36,544 bases of DNA. Origin: an uncultured Eubacterium sp. GTDB taxonomy: Bacteria; Bacillota; Clostridia; Lachnospirales; Lachnospiraceae. The stretch lies in the NCBI GenBank assembly GCA_900551945.1, contig URYE01000019.1:1-36544 (forward strand), given 5' to 3'. How positions within the stretch are numbered: the stretch's first letter is position 1; every line of letters starts with the position of its first letter. The notes beneath the pieces are model-generated. The model did no database searches. It was given only the letters and a program-made list of their open reading frames with translations, and was not told the origin of the DNA. The position numbers and the translations under genes were made by a program. Below are positions 1 to 8,206 of the stretch, piece by piece.

Positions 1-1196
1 TCATCTTTATTTATTATTTCAACTTCTACATTTTCCATAGGAAATCCTATTGAACCATATCTCTTCTTTTTTGCATTTTCAGCAGATATAACTGGTGATG
101 TTTCTGTTAATCCATATCCTTGAACAACTTCAATTCCTAATTCATTAAATCCTTGTGCAACTTTCTTGTCTAATGGTGCTCCTCCTGAAATTATAAATCT
201 CATTCTTCCACCAAGTGCATCTATTACATCTTTAAATAGTTTTCTCCTAACATCAATATGAAGTTTTAATAAACAATTACTTAATTTTTTTGCATTATTT
301 ATAAGTTTTGTTTTTCCTTTTTTCTCTATTTCTTTTTCTATATTTTTATAAATTGCTTCAACTAATAATGGAACTCCTACAAATAAGGATATTTGATATT
401 CTTTTAAATTTTGTGCTACATATCTTAATCCATCTGGAAATGCTGTTTTAGCTCCAATTGCAATCATTACTATCATACATGTTGATCCAAATATATGATG
501 AAATGGTAAAAATGCTAAATTGTTATCTGTTGGTCTCATATCTTCAACCAATAACATTGCATAAACATTTGATGCTATATTTGTGTTTGACAACATTACA
601 GCTTTTGATTTTGATGTTGTTCCAGATGTGAATAATAATATTGCCATTTTATCATTGTCTATTTCACAATTTACATATTCATTGTTTCCATTTTTTAATA
701 TTTCTGCACCTTCTTTTTTTAATGTCCAGAAATTCTTATATCCTTCTTGTTCTGTCATACAAACATATTCTTGTAAATTTGTTTTTCCATTTTGTTTTAT
801 TTTTTCTATATTGTCAATGTATTTTTCATCAAATACTATAACATCTGCTTTACTTCTTTCTAAACAACTTTCTAACTCATCAACTTGCAATTCTTTGTCT
901 AATGGTATTGAAACAATTCCTCCTAACAGATTTGATAAATGTGCTACTACCCATTCATATCTGTTTCTTCCAACAATTGCTACTCTTTTGTTTTTTAATC
1001 CCATATCATATAATTTTGTTCCAAATTCATTAACATCTTGTAATAATTTTTTATATGTTATACTTTCATAACTTACTTCTTTTTTCTCATTTTTATGTTT
1101 TATTACAAATGCTACATTTTCAGCAAATTTTTTTGCTGAATTATATACTATTTCTTTTATATTTTTACAGTTTACTGATTCAAAATATCTTTCCAT
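1..1196 (-). CDS. Long-chain acyl-CoA synthetase (AMP-forming), 3' end beyond window
   Basis: ATP-dependent activation of a fatty or other carboxylic acid to its CoA thioester through an acyl-adenylate; cytoplasmic, membrane-associated in this family. About 398 residues are present and the C-terminal domain is cut off by the window edge. The start (MERYFESVNC) follows an AAGGAAG Shine-Dalgarno. Visible ANL-family motifs: the P-loop LLFTSGTTSKSK near residue 190, the FLPFHHIFG segment downstream of it, and VQGYGLTETSP near residue 360. The P-loop departs from the usual SGTTGxPKG, with Ser in place of Gly and Pro and Ala in place of the last Gly. It is transcribed away from the DUF1064 gene. 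The dehydrating ligase class is secure from the motifs; the chain length of the substrate is not. Confidence 0.88.
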   Translation of the reverse strand, partial: MERYFESVNCKNIKEIVYNSAKKFAENVAFVIKHKNEKKEVSYESITYKKLLQDVNEFGTKLYDMGLKNKRVAIVGRNRYEWVVAHLSNLLGGIVSIPLDKELQVDELESCLERSKADVIVFDEKYIDNIEKIKQNGKTNLQEYVCMTEQEGYKNFWTLKKEGAEILKNGNNEYVNCEIDNDKMAILLFTSGTTSKSKAVMLSNTNIASNVYAMLLVEDMRPTDNNLAFLPFHHIFGSTCMIVMIAIGAKTAFPDGLRYVAQNLKEYQISLFVGVPLLVEAIYKNIEKEIEKKGKTKLINNAKKLSNCLLKLHIDVRRKLFKDVIDALGGRMRFIISGGAPLDKKVAQGFNELGIEVVQGYGLTETSPVISAENAKKKRYGSIGFPMENVEVEIINKD

Positions 1197-1227
1197 ATTT
1201 ATTCTTCCTTTCATTAAACCAAAAATT

Positions 1228-1250
1228 AATCTAGTTTTCAATACTAGATT
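1228..1250. promoter_or_regulatory. Palindrome overlapping the acyl-CoA synthetase -10
   Basis: Perfect 8-base arms AATCTAGT / ACTAGATT separated by 7 bases. The right arm overlaps the predicted -10 of the acyl-CoA synthetase promoter and the rest covers the expected start site, which is where a repressor operator would sit. It does not match the FapR or FabT consensus as I remember them. A 5' RNA hairpin is the alternative. Confidence 0.5.
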
Positions 1251-1275
1251 ATCATATTTGATATATCTTTGTCAA
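1246..1275 (-). promoter_or_regulatory. Sigma-A promoter of acyl-CoA synthetase
   Basis: On the minus strand a consensus -35 TTGACA (1270-1275) is followed after 18 bases by TAATCT (1246-1251). It lies 50-80 bases upstream of the start codon. Confidence 0.6.
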
Positions 1276-1327
1276 TAAACTGACCATACTTTCAATAAAA
1301 TATTTCGACAAGTTTTTTCTATTTTTA

Positions 1328-1356
1328 TTGAATTTCCTTCTATTTTAATATATAAT
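1328..1356 (+). promoter_or_regulatory. Sigma-A promoter of DUF1064 gene
   Basis: TTGAAT (1328-1333), a 17-base spacer and a perfect TATAAT (1351-1356) lie 35 bases before the ATG at 1391, with a GGAGA ribosome site in between. Confidence 0.65.
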
Positions 1357-1390
1357 TTTAAAGATATTATTTTTACAGATTGGAGATAAA

Positions 1391-1741
1391 ATGGAATATT
1401 GGAGTGTTGAAGATTATAAAAACTTTGCTAATAATAAAATAAAAAAAAGTAAATATAGAGCAAATAAGACTTCTATTGATGGTCATACTTTTGATAGCAA
1501 AAAAGAAGCTGATTATTATTGTGAATTAAAATTGAAATTACAGGCAAAAGAGATTAATGGCTTTTGCTTACAGCCTACTTTTATGCTTGCACCTGGTCTA
1601 AAATATAAAGCTGATTTTATTGTTTTTAATACTGATAATTCTTATGATGTTATTGATGTTAAAGGTATTAGAACAAAAGAATATATTACTAAAAAGAAAG
1701 TTTTTGAAGATAAATATAATATGAAAATTACGGAAATTTAA
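1391..1741 (+). CDS. DUF1064 family PD-(D/E)XK nuclease-like protein
   Basis: A 116-residue protein of the DUF1064 family, found mostly in phages and prophages and predicted to be a small restriction-like endonuclease. Visible core: FDSKKEADYY (residues 34-43, family Glu), a QP turn, YKADFIVF with the catalytic-type Asp, and DVKG supplying the D-x-K signature. The C-terminal TKEYITKKKVFEDKY is also typical. The start has a TGGAG ribosome site 5 bases upstream and a clear promoter. No phage structural, replication or integrase gene lies nearby, so this is a solitary cargo gene or prophage remnant. It ends directly at a bidirectional terminator. Its nucleolytic activity is inferred from the motif only. 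Confidence 0.8.
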   Translation: MEYWSVEDYKNFANNKIKKSKYRANKTSIDGHTFDSKKEADYYCELKLKLQAKEINGFCLQPTFMLAPGLKYKADFIVFNTDNSYDVIDVKGIRTKEYITKKKVFEDKYNMKITEI

Positions 1742-1785
1742 AAAATATGCAGAGCATGATAATATCACACTCTGCATATTTTTTA
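1741..1785. terminator. Bidirectional intrinsic terminator
   Basis: Arms of about 14 bases (1741-1754 and 1770-1784; core ATATGCAGAG / CTCTGCATAT) with A- and T-runs on both sides, lying between two convergent genes. The stem serves both strands. Confidence 0.85.
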
Positions 1786-2127
1786 CTTTTTGTTAAGTTT
1801 GGAAATCAACTTGCGAAGATCCAGCAGACCTTTTTCTGCCTTTGCATCAATAGGAATAAACTTGCCCCTCTTTTTGCTAAAGACATTGAGCTGGACATTT
1901 TCGCCAGCAAGGATAATGTTCTTAAGCTTTGCATTGCGCTCTTCGCCACAGACAGCGTATCCAATAACTGTTTGAGCATTGTCCCTCAGCAGTTCTAGAT
2001 CACCATTTTTGGCTATGCGTGCAAAAACAGCATCATAGTCTACAGTCCCACGAATCCGCATCAAATCCTCAGTGTCCAAAAACACCAGAACTTTTGCCTT
2101 TTCATTCATGTTAATTTCGTTTTCCAT
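1783..2127 (-). CDS. Small protein of distinct base composition, possible NYN/PIN-like fold
   Basis: A 114-residue protein I do not firmly recognise. The first half (KVLVFLDTEDLMRIRG, then VDYDAVFARIAK) resembles the first strand and helix of NYN (LabA/DUF88) RNase domains, where an early Asp is catalytic. It continues VIGYAVCGEE and QLNVFSKKRGKF, but the later acidic motifs of that fold are not obvious, so it may be a short or degenerate member. Start: AGGAGG lies 8 bases before the ATG. Codons are visibly richer in G+C (CTG, GCC, CGC, AAG) than those of the flanking genes, which use almost only A/T third bases. With its own consensus promoter, a dyad at the transcription start and a terminator, it looks like a self-contained acquired cassette. 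Confidence 0.6.
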   Translation of the reverse strand: MENEINMNEKAKVLVFLDTEDLMRIRGTVDYDAVFARIAKNGDLELLRDNAQTVIGYAVCGEERNAKLKNIILAGENVQLNVFSKKRGKFIPIDAKAEKGLLDLRKLISKLNKK

Positions 2128-2175
2128 TGCCTTTTCCTCCTGTAAGTTTTACATATGAGTTTCTTTGTGTACATA

Positions 2176-2194
2176 TTTGAGTTCTCTACTCAAA
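2176..2194. promoter_or_regulatory. Dyad at the +1 region of the 1783-2127 gene
   Basis: Perfect 7-base arms TTTGAGT / ACTCAAA around a 5-base centre, beginning a few bases downstream of the predicted transcription start. Its place suits an operator or a 5' stabilising hairpin. Confidence 0.5.
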
Positions 2195-2202
2195 CGTTTT
2201 TC

Positions 2203-2231
2203 ATTATATCATATTTTTTTATTATTGTCAA
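2203..2231 (-). promoter_or_regulatory. Consensus sigma-A promoter
   Basis: Minus-strand TTGACA (2226-2231), exactly 17 bases, then TATAAT (2203-2208): a full-consensus promoter driving the 114-residue gene. Confidence 0.8.
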
Positions 2232-2254
2232 CCATTTTTACAGTTTTTAGGGAA

Positions 2255-3331
2255 TTATTTTACATATTCATTTAATGGTTTTATTTTAAAATTCAATTCT
2301 CCAAATTCACATGTTGGAACATATCCTGGCTTTGAATTTATAACATCTGGAATTCTATTTACAATTGATGCACATGTAAGTTCTACTGTTGCTGGTTTTG
2401 CAACAACTATTGTTGTTTCTGGTTCACCATAAATTGTCCATTCATTTTTGTCATATTCATCTGGCGCATACACTTTTCCTATACATTCACTTTCAATTGT
2501 AATTCCTTCTTCTGTTTCTGTTGTAACGACAGCACTCATTCCTGTTGCATCTCCTGCTTTTACCGTCATTCCTAATGTTGATGAGTATAAATCTTCTCTA
2601 TATGTTTGTGGTACACATTTTTGTCTTTGTGATTTTACTGTTAATCCTAATTTTTCACATAACCAACCATTTACATTCCACATATATGATGGCAGATAAT
2701 CTCCACTTTCAACTATTTTTTGTCTTTCTTCATCTGATATTCTATCAACAGATGCTACTTCTTTGTCAAAGTCTTCTAATGTAAGCCCTGCTCCATGTGC
2801 CTTTGCTAATGCTATTCCATATTCTTCTACATTATAACTTGAGCTTCCTTTTATTTTTGTTATTTTTTGAGTTGATCCTGCTATTGATGAAATTAATTGT
2901 CCCCAATAAATATCTTGATATCCACTTCCTGTTATTGTACAATTATTTTTCTTGGCAAGTTCATCAATTTTCTTTGTTAATGTTGGATTTGAATTTTCTG
3001 GATAAAATGCTTCTTCACATGTTGTTATTGCATTTAACCCTAATTCTGCACATAACATTAATGGATTTTCTAAATCTTTTATTAGGCTCATTGTTGTTAC
3101 TATTACTATATCTGGTCTTGTTTCTTCTAGCACTTTTCTTGCATCTTCTGCACTAACAACTTTTACACCTTTATTTTCTGTTCCTAATATTTCGCCTATA
3201 TCTTTTCCTATTACTTTTGGATTTATATCAATTGCTCCTACTATTTCTCCACCTTTTTCATGCACATATCTCATTGTGTATAAACTCATTTTGCCTACAC
3301 CATATTGAACAACTTTAACTTTTCTTTCCAT
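2255..3331 (-). CDS. 2,4-diaminopentanoate dehydrogenase-like oxidoreductase
   Basis: A 358-residue NAD(P)-dependent dehydrogenase resembling 2,4-diaminopentanoate dehydrogenase of clostridial ornithine fermentation, which oxidatively deaminates 2,4-diaminopentanoate to 2-amino-4-ketopentanoate. It is built like dihydrodipicolinate reductase: an N-terminal Rossmann motif (VVQYGVGKMSLYTMRYV, residues 7-23), then GAIDINPKVIGKDIGEILG, which is characteristic of the diaminopentanoate enzyme group. Length matches the family. It starts 19 bases after the dtd stop, so the two are probably cotranscribed. The other ornithine-pathway genes (aminomutase, thiolase) are absent here, so the substrate should be regarded as inferred; a related amino-acid dehydrogenase role is possible. 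Confidence 0.72.
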   Translation of the reverse strand: MERKVKVVQYGVGKMSLYTMRYVHEKGGEIVGAIDINPKVIGKDIGEILGTENKGVKVVSAEDARKVLEETRPDIVIVTTMSLIKDLENPLMLCAELGLNAITTCEEAFYPENSNPTLTKKIDELAKKNNCTITGSGYQDIYWGQLISSIAGSTQKITKIKGSSSYNVEEYGIALAKAHGAGLTLEDFDKEVASVDRISDEERQKIVESGDYLPSYMWNVNGWLCEKLGLTVKSQRQKCVPQTYREDLYSSTLGMTVKAGDATGMSAVVTTETEEGITIESECIGKVYAPDEYDKNEWTIYGEPETTIVVAKPATVELTCASIVNRIPDVINSKPGYVPTCEFGELNFKIKPLNEYVK

Positions 3332-3350
3332 AGAAAGACCTCCTTTAAAA

Positions 3351-3788
3351 TTATTTTTCTATTATAATTGTAACTGGTCCATCATTGATTAGTTCTACTT
3401 TCATATCTGCTCCAAATATTCCTTTTTGCACTTCTATATTGTTTAATTCACATTGATTACAAAAATATTCATATAGTGGATTTGCTTCTTCTGGTCTCGC
3501 AGCCTCAATAAATGATGGTCTATTTCCTTGAGAACAATCTCCATATAAAGTAAATTGAGATACTATTAGCAATTTTCCTTTTACATCTTTTATGCTTAAA
3601 TTCATTTTATCATTTTCATCTGAAAATACTCTTAAATTGCATAATTTTTTAACTAAATAATCTGCTTGTTCTTTTGTATCTCCTACTTTTATTCCTATTA
3701 GTACTAAAAAGCCTTTATCTATTTTTCCAATTATATTTCCATCTACTTTTACTTCTGCTTTTTTGACTCTTTGAACTACTAGTTTCAT
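3351..3788 (-). CDS. dtd: D-aminoacyl-tRNA deacylase
   Basis: Hydrolyses D-aminoacyl-tRNA (and mischarged Gly-tRNA) to recycle tRNA and keep D-amino acids out of proteins. The 145-residue length is the usual one. N-terminal [17 protein letters not shown] is typical; the catalytic-pocket motif SQFTLYGD and the C-terminal GPVTIIIEK (Gly-cisPro motif) are both intact. It acts as a cytoplasmic homodimer. It lies between the zinc-ribbon gene (26 bases upstream) and the dehydrogenase gene (19 bases downstream) on the same strand, which suggests one transcript. Confidence 0.95.
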   Translation of the reverse strand: MKLVVQRVKKAEVKVDGNIIGKIDKGFLVLIGIKVGDTKEQADYLVKKLCNLRVFSDENDKMNLSIKDVKGKLLIVSQFTLYGDCSQGNRPSFIEAARPEEANPLYEYFCNQCELNNIEVQKGIFGADMKVELINDGPVTIIIEK

Positions 3789-3814
3789 TTTGCTATTCCT
3801 TTCATTTGCTATAT

Positions 3815-4342
3815 TTATTGTTGATCTGAATTACTTTCTTCACTTGCTTTTTCTCTTTCTGTATTATCTTCTCCAGATACTTTTTCTTCTACAATTTCTG
3901 CTTCTGTCGCATTTTCTGGCTTTACATCTGAATTTTCTAAATCTTCTGTAACAACTTCTGCTTCTTTAACTTCAATTTCAGGTTGTTTTTCACCACATTT
4001 TGGACAAAATACTGCATTTTCATCGATTTCTGCATGACATTTTATACATTGTTTTTTATCTTTTAATTCTAATATTGATGTTAAACATGATTCTATTTCA
4101 CTTGATAATATATCTATTTTTGCACATTCTTCTTCTAAATCTGCTTTTATATCTATATTTTCTTGTCTTACATGTTTTTCATAAACTTTTTTTCCAATCT
4201 CTTTATACAAATCATTTATATTTGATTTGTTTTCATTAATTTTCATTCTTAATTTTGCTTCTTTTGCAAGTTCACCTGTCTTTTTTGTTGTTACATTATA
4301 AGCTTCAGTTGCTTTTTTTCCTAATGTATCAAAAAATCCCAT
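3815..4342 (-). CDS. Zinc-ribbon protein with helical N-terminus and acidic tail
   Basis: A 175-residue cytoplasmic protein of unknown function. It starts [10 protein letters not shown], continues as an amphipathic helical or coiled-coil stretch (to about residue 95), then has a single zinc ribbon (C-I-K-C ... C-P-K-C, residues about 98-116) and a disordered Glu/Val-rich tail. Architecture resembles the many small clostridial zinc-ribbon proteins with no known partner. No signal peptide or membrane segment. It precedes dtd. Nothing in the sequence fixes a substrate; the zinc ribbon suggests protein or nucleic acid contact. Confidence 0.7.
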   Translation of the reverse strand: MGFFDTLGKKATEAYNVTTKKTGELAKEAKLRMKINENKSNINDLYKEIGKKVYEKHVRQENIDIKADLEEECAKIDILSSEIESCLTSILELKDKKQCIKCHAEIDENAVFCPKCGEKQPEIEVKEAEVVTEDLENSDVKPENATEAEIVEEKVSGEDNTEREKASEESNSDQQ

Positions 4343-4415
4343 AACACATCATCCTTTCTTTGGCTTTATGCCATATTTCAATATATATTAAATATTATTG
4401 ACAATTTTTTTATAT

Positions 4416-4958
4416 TTAGTCTTCGTTTTTTCTTGCTCTATTCATTAACATATTTACTGCTTCTTCTGGCTTTAATCCATTATACAAAATTCCATAAACT
4501 GCTTCTACTATTGGCATTTCTATATTATGAATTTTTCCTAATTCATGTGCAACTAAAATATTGTCTATACTTTCTATTGTCATTCCAACTTCTTTTTTTG
4601 TTTCTTCTAATGTTTTTCCTTGTCCTATTAATTTTCCTGCTTTTCTATTTCTACTATGTTCACTTAAACATGTTACAATTAGATCTCCAAGTCCACTTAG
4701 TCCATATAAAGTTTCTTTTTGTCCTCCTAATTCAACTCCAAGTCTTGATAATTCTGCTAATCCTCTTGTTATTAATGCTGCAAATGTATTATCACCTAAA
4801 CCTATTCCTGCTGCAACACCTGCACAAAATGCTATAATGTTTTTTAATGCTCCACCAAGTTCAACTCCTTTTACATCTCTTGATGTATAAATTCTCATTT
4901 TATCAGACATAAATGTGTCTTGAACTAGTTTTAATACTGCATCATATTTTGAAGCTTC
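4416..4958 (-). pseudogene. gpsA: Glycerol-3-phosphate dehydrogenase, C-terminal half only
   Basis: The NAD(P)-dependent enzyme makes sn-glycerol 3-phosphate for phospholipids. Only the C-terminal substrate domain remains: VQDTFMSDKMRIYTSRDV, then the GVELGGALKN motif with the catalytic Lys, GLGDNTFAALITRGLAE, GLSGLGDLIVTC and SRNRKAGKLIGQG. The N-terminal Rossmann domain (about 170 residues with GxGxxG) is absent. Recognisable GpsA sequence can be read upstream of the first Met (4910) to about 4958, where it becomes smc sequence in another frame. It is therefore a fragment created by a join, not a short gene. Whether the missing half exists elsewhere in the source genome cannot be told from here. 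Confidence 0.85.
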
Positions 4959-7900
4959 TTTCCAGGTGGTTGTGAAATAATTATAATTCCTGCTTCAAGA
5001 ATATCTTCACCTTCTACAAGTTGTATAGTGCCTCTACCACCACCAAACAGTTCCTTAAATACCTTGTCAAATTCAACTCTTATTTCTTCAAACTTCTGCT
5101 CAAATTGTACTCTCATACCTTTGTCAAGTTCATCAATAATCTGAATAAGAGAAGCTTCTGCCTGTATCAAATCATCATGCTGTGTTTTTAAAAATGTGTA
5201 TCTTTCACTTACTTCTTTATATTCTTCAATAGCATTAACATTTACATCACCAAGATTTTTAATGCTTGACTTTAATTGGTATATCTTTTTCTTTAAATCA
5301 GACAAATTATTAAGCTCGTCATTTTTAAGTTCGATAGCATAACTGTATGTAAGCTCATACTCATTCCAGATATAATTAACTAATGTATCATTAGTTTCTT
5401 CTAACTTTTCCTTTTGAGCTATAAGTCGATAACACTCTTTATCAAGTGAACTGATTTCTCTGTTAATCTTTTCTCGCTTTTCAAAAAATGTCTTATGACT
5501 GTCATTTACTTCTTTTTTCTGTTCCTTTAAGCCTGCAATCTTAGCTGTGCAACCGTTAAGCTGTATAACAGCTTGTTCTATCTGATTTTTAACTTTTTCA
5601 ATCTCAAGCTTTTTACTTGCTATGTCTTTATCTGTTTGTGACATATTTATATTAATCTGACTTGCTTCTTCATTAAGACTATTAATCTCACTTTCAATAC
5701 GAGAAATGTTCTGTTCAATAAATTCTTGTTGTTGTTTAGCTGATGTGTATTGTATCTTTGCATTTTCGACCTGCATAAGATGAGTACTTTCCTGCTTTTT
5801 CTTTTCTTCAAGCTTTGCATTAAGCTCATCTATTTCTTTTTGAGAAATTTCATTTCTTGTATCAAGTGAAGTAAGATTGCCACTTACATTGTTAAGACTC
5901 TCTGTTATTTGATTTATCTTAATTTCAAGATCTTTGACTCCTGCTGTATAATCACTATAAGAATTTATTATTTCTTTCTTCTTCGATACCGCTTGATTAA
6001 AATTAAGTTGTGCTGTATTTTTCTTAATCTGCTCATCTCTTAATTGCTTGTTAGCTTCATCTAACTTGCTTCTTAACTCTGAAACTTCTTTTCGATTTTC
6101 GCTTATATTTGCCTTAATTAAATTACCGGACTTGCTTAACTCATTAACTTCTTTTTTAAGTTCTTCTATCTCTCGTCTTCTTCCAAGCAAATTACTTGAG
6201 TTTTTAAATGCTCCACCTGTCATTGAACCACCCGGATTAAGCTGTTCTCCTTCAAGTGTTACAATTCTTAGTGAATACTTATACTTTTTTGCAATTAAAA
6301 GTGCGTTATCTATATTGTCAACTACAAGTATTCTTCCAAGCAGATACTTTGCAAGTTTTTCATATTCAAAAGAAACTCTTACAAGACTACTTGCAACGCC
6401 AACAACACCATTTTCCTTAATGCAGGGGTCATTTTCTAAAGTATTACGAACTTGTAGCGATGATAATGGAAGAAATGTTGCTCGCCCAAATTTATTTTCT
6501 TTAAGATACTTAATAAGTCCTTTGGCTGTATCTTCATTATCTGTAACAATATTTTGTATTGTACCGCCAAGCGCAGTTTCTATCGCAGTTTCGTATTTTT
6601 TTTCAACCTTGATAATATCTGCTATAACACCAAGTATTCCTTCATTGTCATCTTTTAATTCCATAATTTTACGAATACTGCTGCCATAACCGTCATATCT
6701 TTCTGTAATATTAACAAGTGATTCTAAACGTGACTTTTCTCTGTGGTACTGCTGTTGTTGTTTATCTGCGTCTGCTGACAACTGTGCAATATTTTCTTTT
6801 AACTTAGTAATACTGTCATTATAATCAGAAATTTGACTTGTAATACTTTTAATGTGTGCTACAACCTGTTCAAACTCCTCTTGATATTTCTGTATTACTG
6901 TATCTTGAAGCTTTTCTTCACTTTTTCCTTGAATAATCTTACTACTAAATTCTGCCTTTCTTATATTAAACTGTTCAAGCATAGTCTTGTATTTTTGATT
7001 ATCTGCTTTAATTACTGATTTTTCATTTAAAATGTCATAAATATCATTTTGTCTTTTTTCTATATCAGATGTAATTGATATAATCTCTTGTGAGATTTGA
7101 CTTTGAACTTCTTGTGCTTTTTGTTGCTTGTCTGTATACTCTTTAAGTTTAGAAGTAATATCTTTTTTACTTGCAACAAGCTCTTTCATACTACTATTCT
7201 TTTGCGATAGTTCTGATGTAATAGCATTAATTCTCGTTGAATAATGAGTATTATTAGCTTCTATTGTCTTTATCTGTTCATTGTATACATTAATACTACC
7301 TTCTAACTTTTGCTTATCAAGCTCTGTATTAGATAACAATGAAGACACCATATCAATATTATTGCTGATATCATTTAATTGTTCTTCTGCTGCTTCATAT
7401 TCTGCCTTTGTGCTTTCATAAGCTTTTTTGGCATTGTCTAAATCAGACTGAGCAATTAAAAGTTTATCATCAATAGCTTTTATGTCACCTTTTAATTTAT
7501 CTGTTTCTAAAAGAAATGCGTTGACATCATAAAGCTTTAAATCGTCTTTAAGTTTAAGATACTCTTTTGCTTTCTGTGATTGTCTCTCTAACGGTTCTAC
7601 CTGCTTTTCAAGTTCTGATAAAATGTCATTTACTCTAACAAGGTTATTTCTCTCACTTTCAAGCTTTTTTTGTGCTGAAAGTTTACGGCGTTTGAATTTT
7701 ACAATTCCTGCCGCTTCATCAAATAATTCTCGTCTTTCTTCTGGCTTACCACTTAAAATCTTATCTATCTGACCTTGTCCTATAATAGAATAACCTTCTT
7801 TGCCAATACCCGTATCATAGAATAACTCAGTAACGTCCTTTAATCTGCATGAGTGACCATTAATTTTATACTCACTTTCACCTGAACGAAATACTCTCCT

Positions 7901-8203
7901 TGAAACTGTTACTTCATTATAATCTACAGGAAGTGCGTGGTCCGAATTGTCAAGTGTTATTGCAACATAAGCAAAACCTACAGGTTTTCTGTTTTGTGTT
8001 CCTGCAAATATAACATCTTCCATCTTTGAACCTCGAAGTTGCTTTGCACTCTGCTCACCAAGCACCCATCTGACTGCGTCTGCTACGTTACTTTTTCCCG
8101 AACCATTAGGCCCTACAATTCCTGTTATCCCATTGTGGAAATCAAATATAATTTTATTAGCAAATGACTTAAAGCCTTGTACCTCAATACTTTTTAAATA
8201 CAT
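4931..8203 (-). CDS. smc: Chromosome segregation ATPase SMC, C-terminus missing
   Basis: SMC forms a DNA-entrapping dimer with ScpA/ScpB that compacts and separates the chromosome. Seen: Walker A GPNGSGKS (31-38), WVLGEQSAKQLRG (46-58), a long N-terminal coiled coil, a hinge (about 505-665, ending NPGGSMTGGAF), then the returning coil, NLGDVNVNAIEEY and LFGGGRGTIQLV. The reading frame stops after QPPGKKLQNMMQ at residue 1090. The family then continues with LSGGEK (signature), Walker B and D-loop, about 95 more residues, and these are missing. As written the protein could not form an ATPase site. It begins 4 bases after rnc, as in many Firmicutes where ftsY follows smc; here ftsY is replaced by the gpsA fragment. 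Confidence 0.95.
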   Translation of the reverse strand: MYLKSIEVQGFKSFANKIIFDFHNGITGIVGPNGSGKSNVADAVRWVLGEQSAKQLRGSKMEDVIFAGTQNRKPVGFAYVAITLDNSDHALPVDYNEVTVSRRVFRSGESEYKINGHSCRLKDVTELFYDTGIGKEGYSIIGQGQIDKILSGKPEERRELFDEAAGIVKFKRRKLSAQKKLESERNNLVRVNDILSELEKQVEPLERQSQKAKEYLKLKDDLKLYDVNAFLLETDKLKGDIKAIDDKLLIAQSDLDNAKKAYESTKAEYEAAEEQLNDISNNIDMVSSLLSNTELDKQKLEGSINVYNEQIKTIEANNTHYSTRINAITSELSQKNSSMKELVASKKDITSKLKEYTDKQQKAQEVQSQISQEIISITSDIEKRQNDIYDILNEKSVIKADNQKYKTMLEQFNIRKAEFSSKIIQGKSEEKLQDTVIQKYQEEFEQVVAHIKSITSQISDYNDSITKLKENIAQLSADADKQQQQYHREKSRLESLVNITERYDGYGSSIRKIMELKDDNEGILGVIADIIKVEKKYETAIETALGGTIQNIVTDNEDTAKGLIKYLKENKFGRATFLPLSSLQVRNTLENDPCIKENGVVGVASSLVRVSFEYEKLAKYLLGRILVVDNIDNALLIAKKYKYSLRIVTLEGEQLNPGGSMTGGAFKNSSNLLGRRREIEELKKEVNELSKSGNLIKANISENRKEVSELRSKLDEANKQLRDEQIKKNTAQLNFNQAVSKKKEIINSYSDYTAGVKDLEIKINQITESLNNVSGNLTSLDTRNEISQKEIDELNAKLEEKKKQESTHLMQVENAKIQYTSAKQQQEFIEQNISRIESEINSLNEEASQININMSQTDKDIASKKLEIEKVKNQIEQAVIQLNGCTAKIAGLKEQKKEVNDSHKTFFEKREKINREISSLDKECYRLIAQKEKLEETNDTLVNYIWNEYELTYSYAIELKNDELNNLSDLKKKIYQLKSSIKNLGDVNVNAIEEYKEVSERYTFLKTQHDDLIQAEASLIQIIDELDKGMRVQFEQKFEEIRVEFDKVFKELFGGGRGTIQLVEGEDILEAGIIIISQPPGKKLQNMMQY
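4934..4960. other. Junction between truncated smc and truncated gpsA
   Basis: On the minus strand the segment GAAGCTTCAAAATATGATGC (4958-4939) reads as the end of SMC (KLQNMM) in one frame and as a GpsA-like EASKYDA in another. Both proteins are family-like right up to this segment and neither continues past it. Shared sequence of about 20 bases at a two-gene break is what a short-overlap assembly join, or microhomology-mediated rearrangement, would leave. Confidence 0.8.
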
Positions 8204-8206
8204 CTG

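Noticed and set aside
583..1071. 162-residue plus-strand open frame
   Set aside because: Lies antisense to the acyl-CoA synthetase, whose motifs are clear on the minus strand; the plus product is a low-complexity Phe/Ser/Leu string.
4416..4910. A short but complete GpsA-like protein starting at 4910
   Set aside because: GpsA homology continues upstream of that Met to the junction, there is no ribosome site, and the NAD domain is missing.
5647..5829. Alternative minus-strand frame within smc
   Set aside because: Shadow of the coiled-coil coding region, with no ribosome site.
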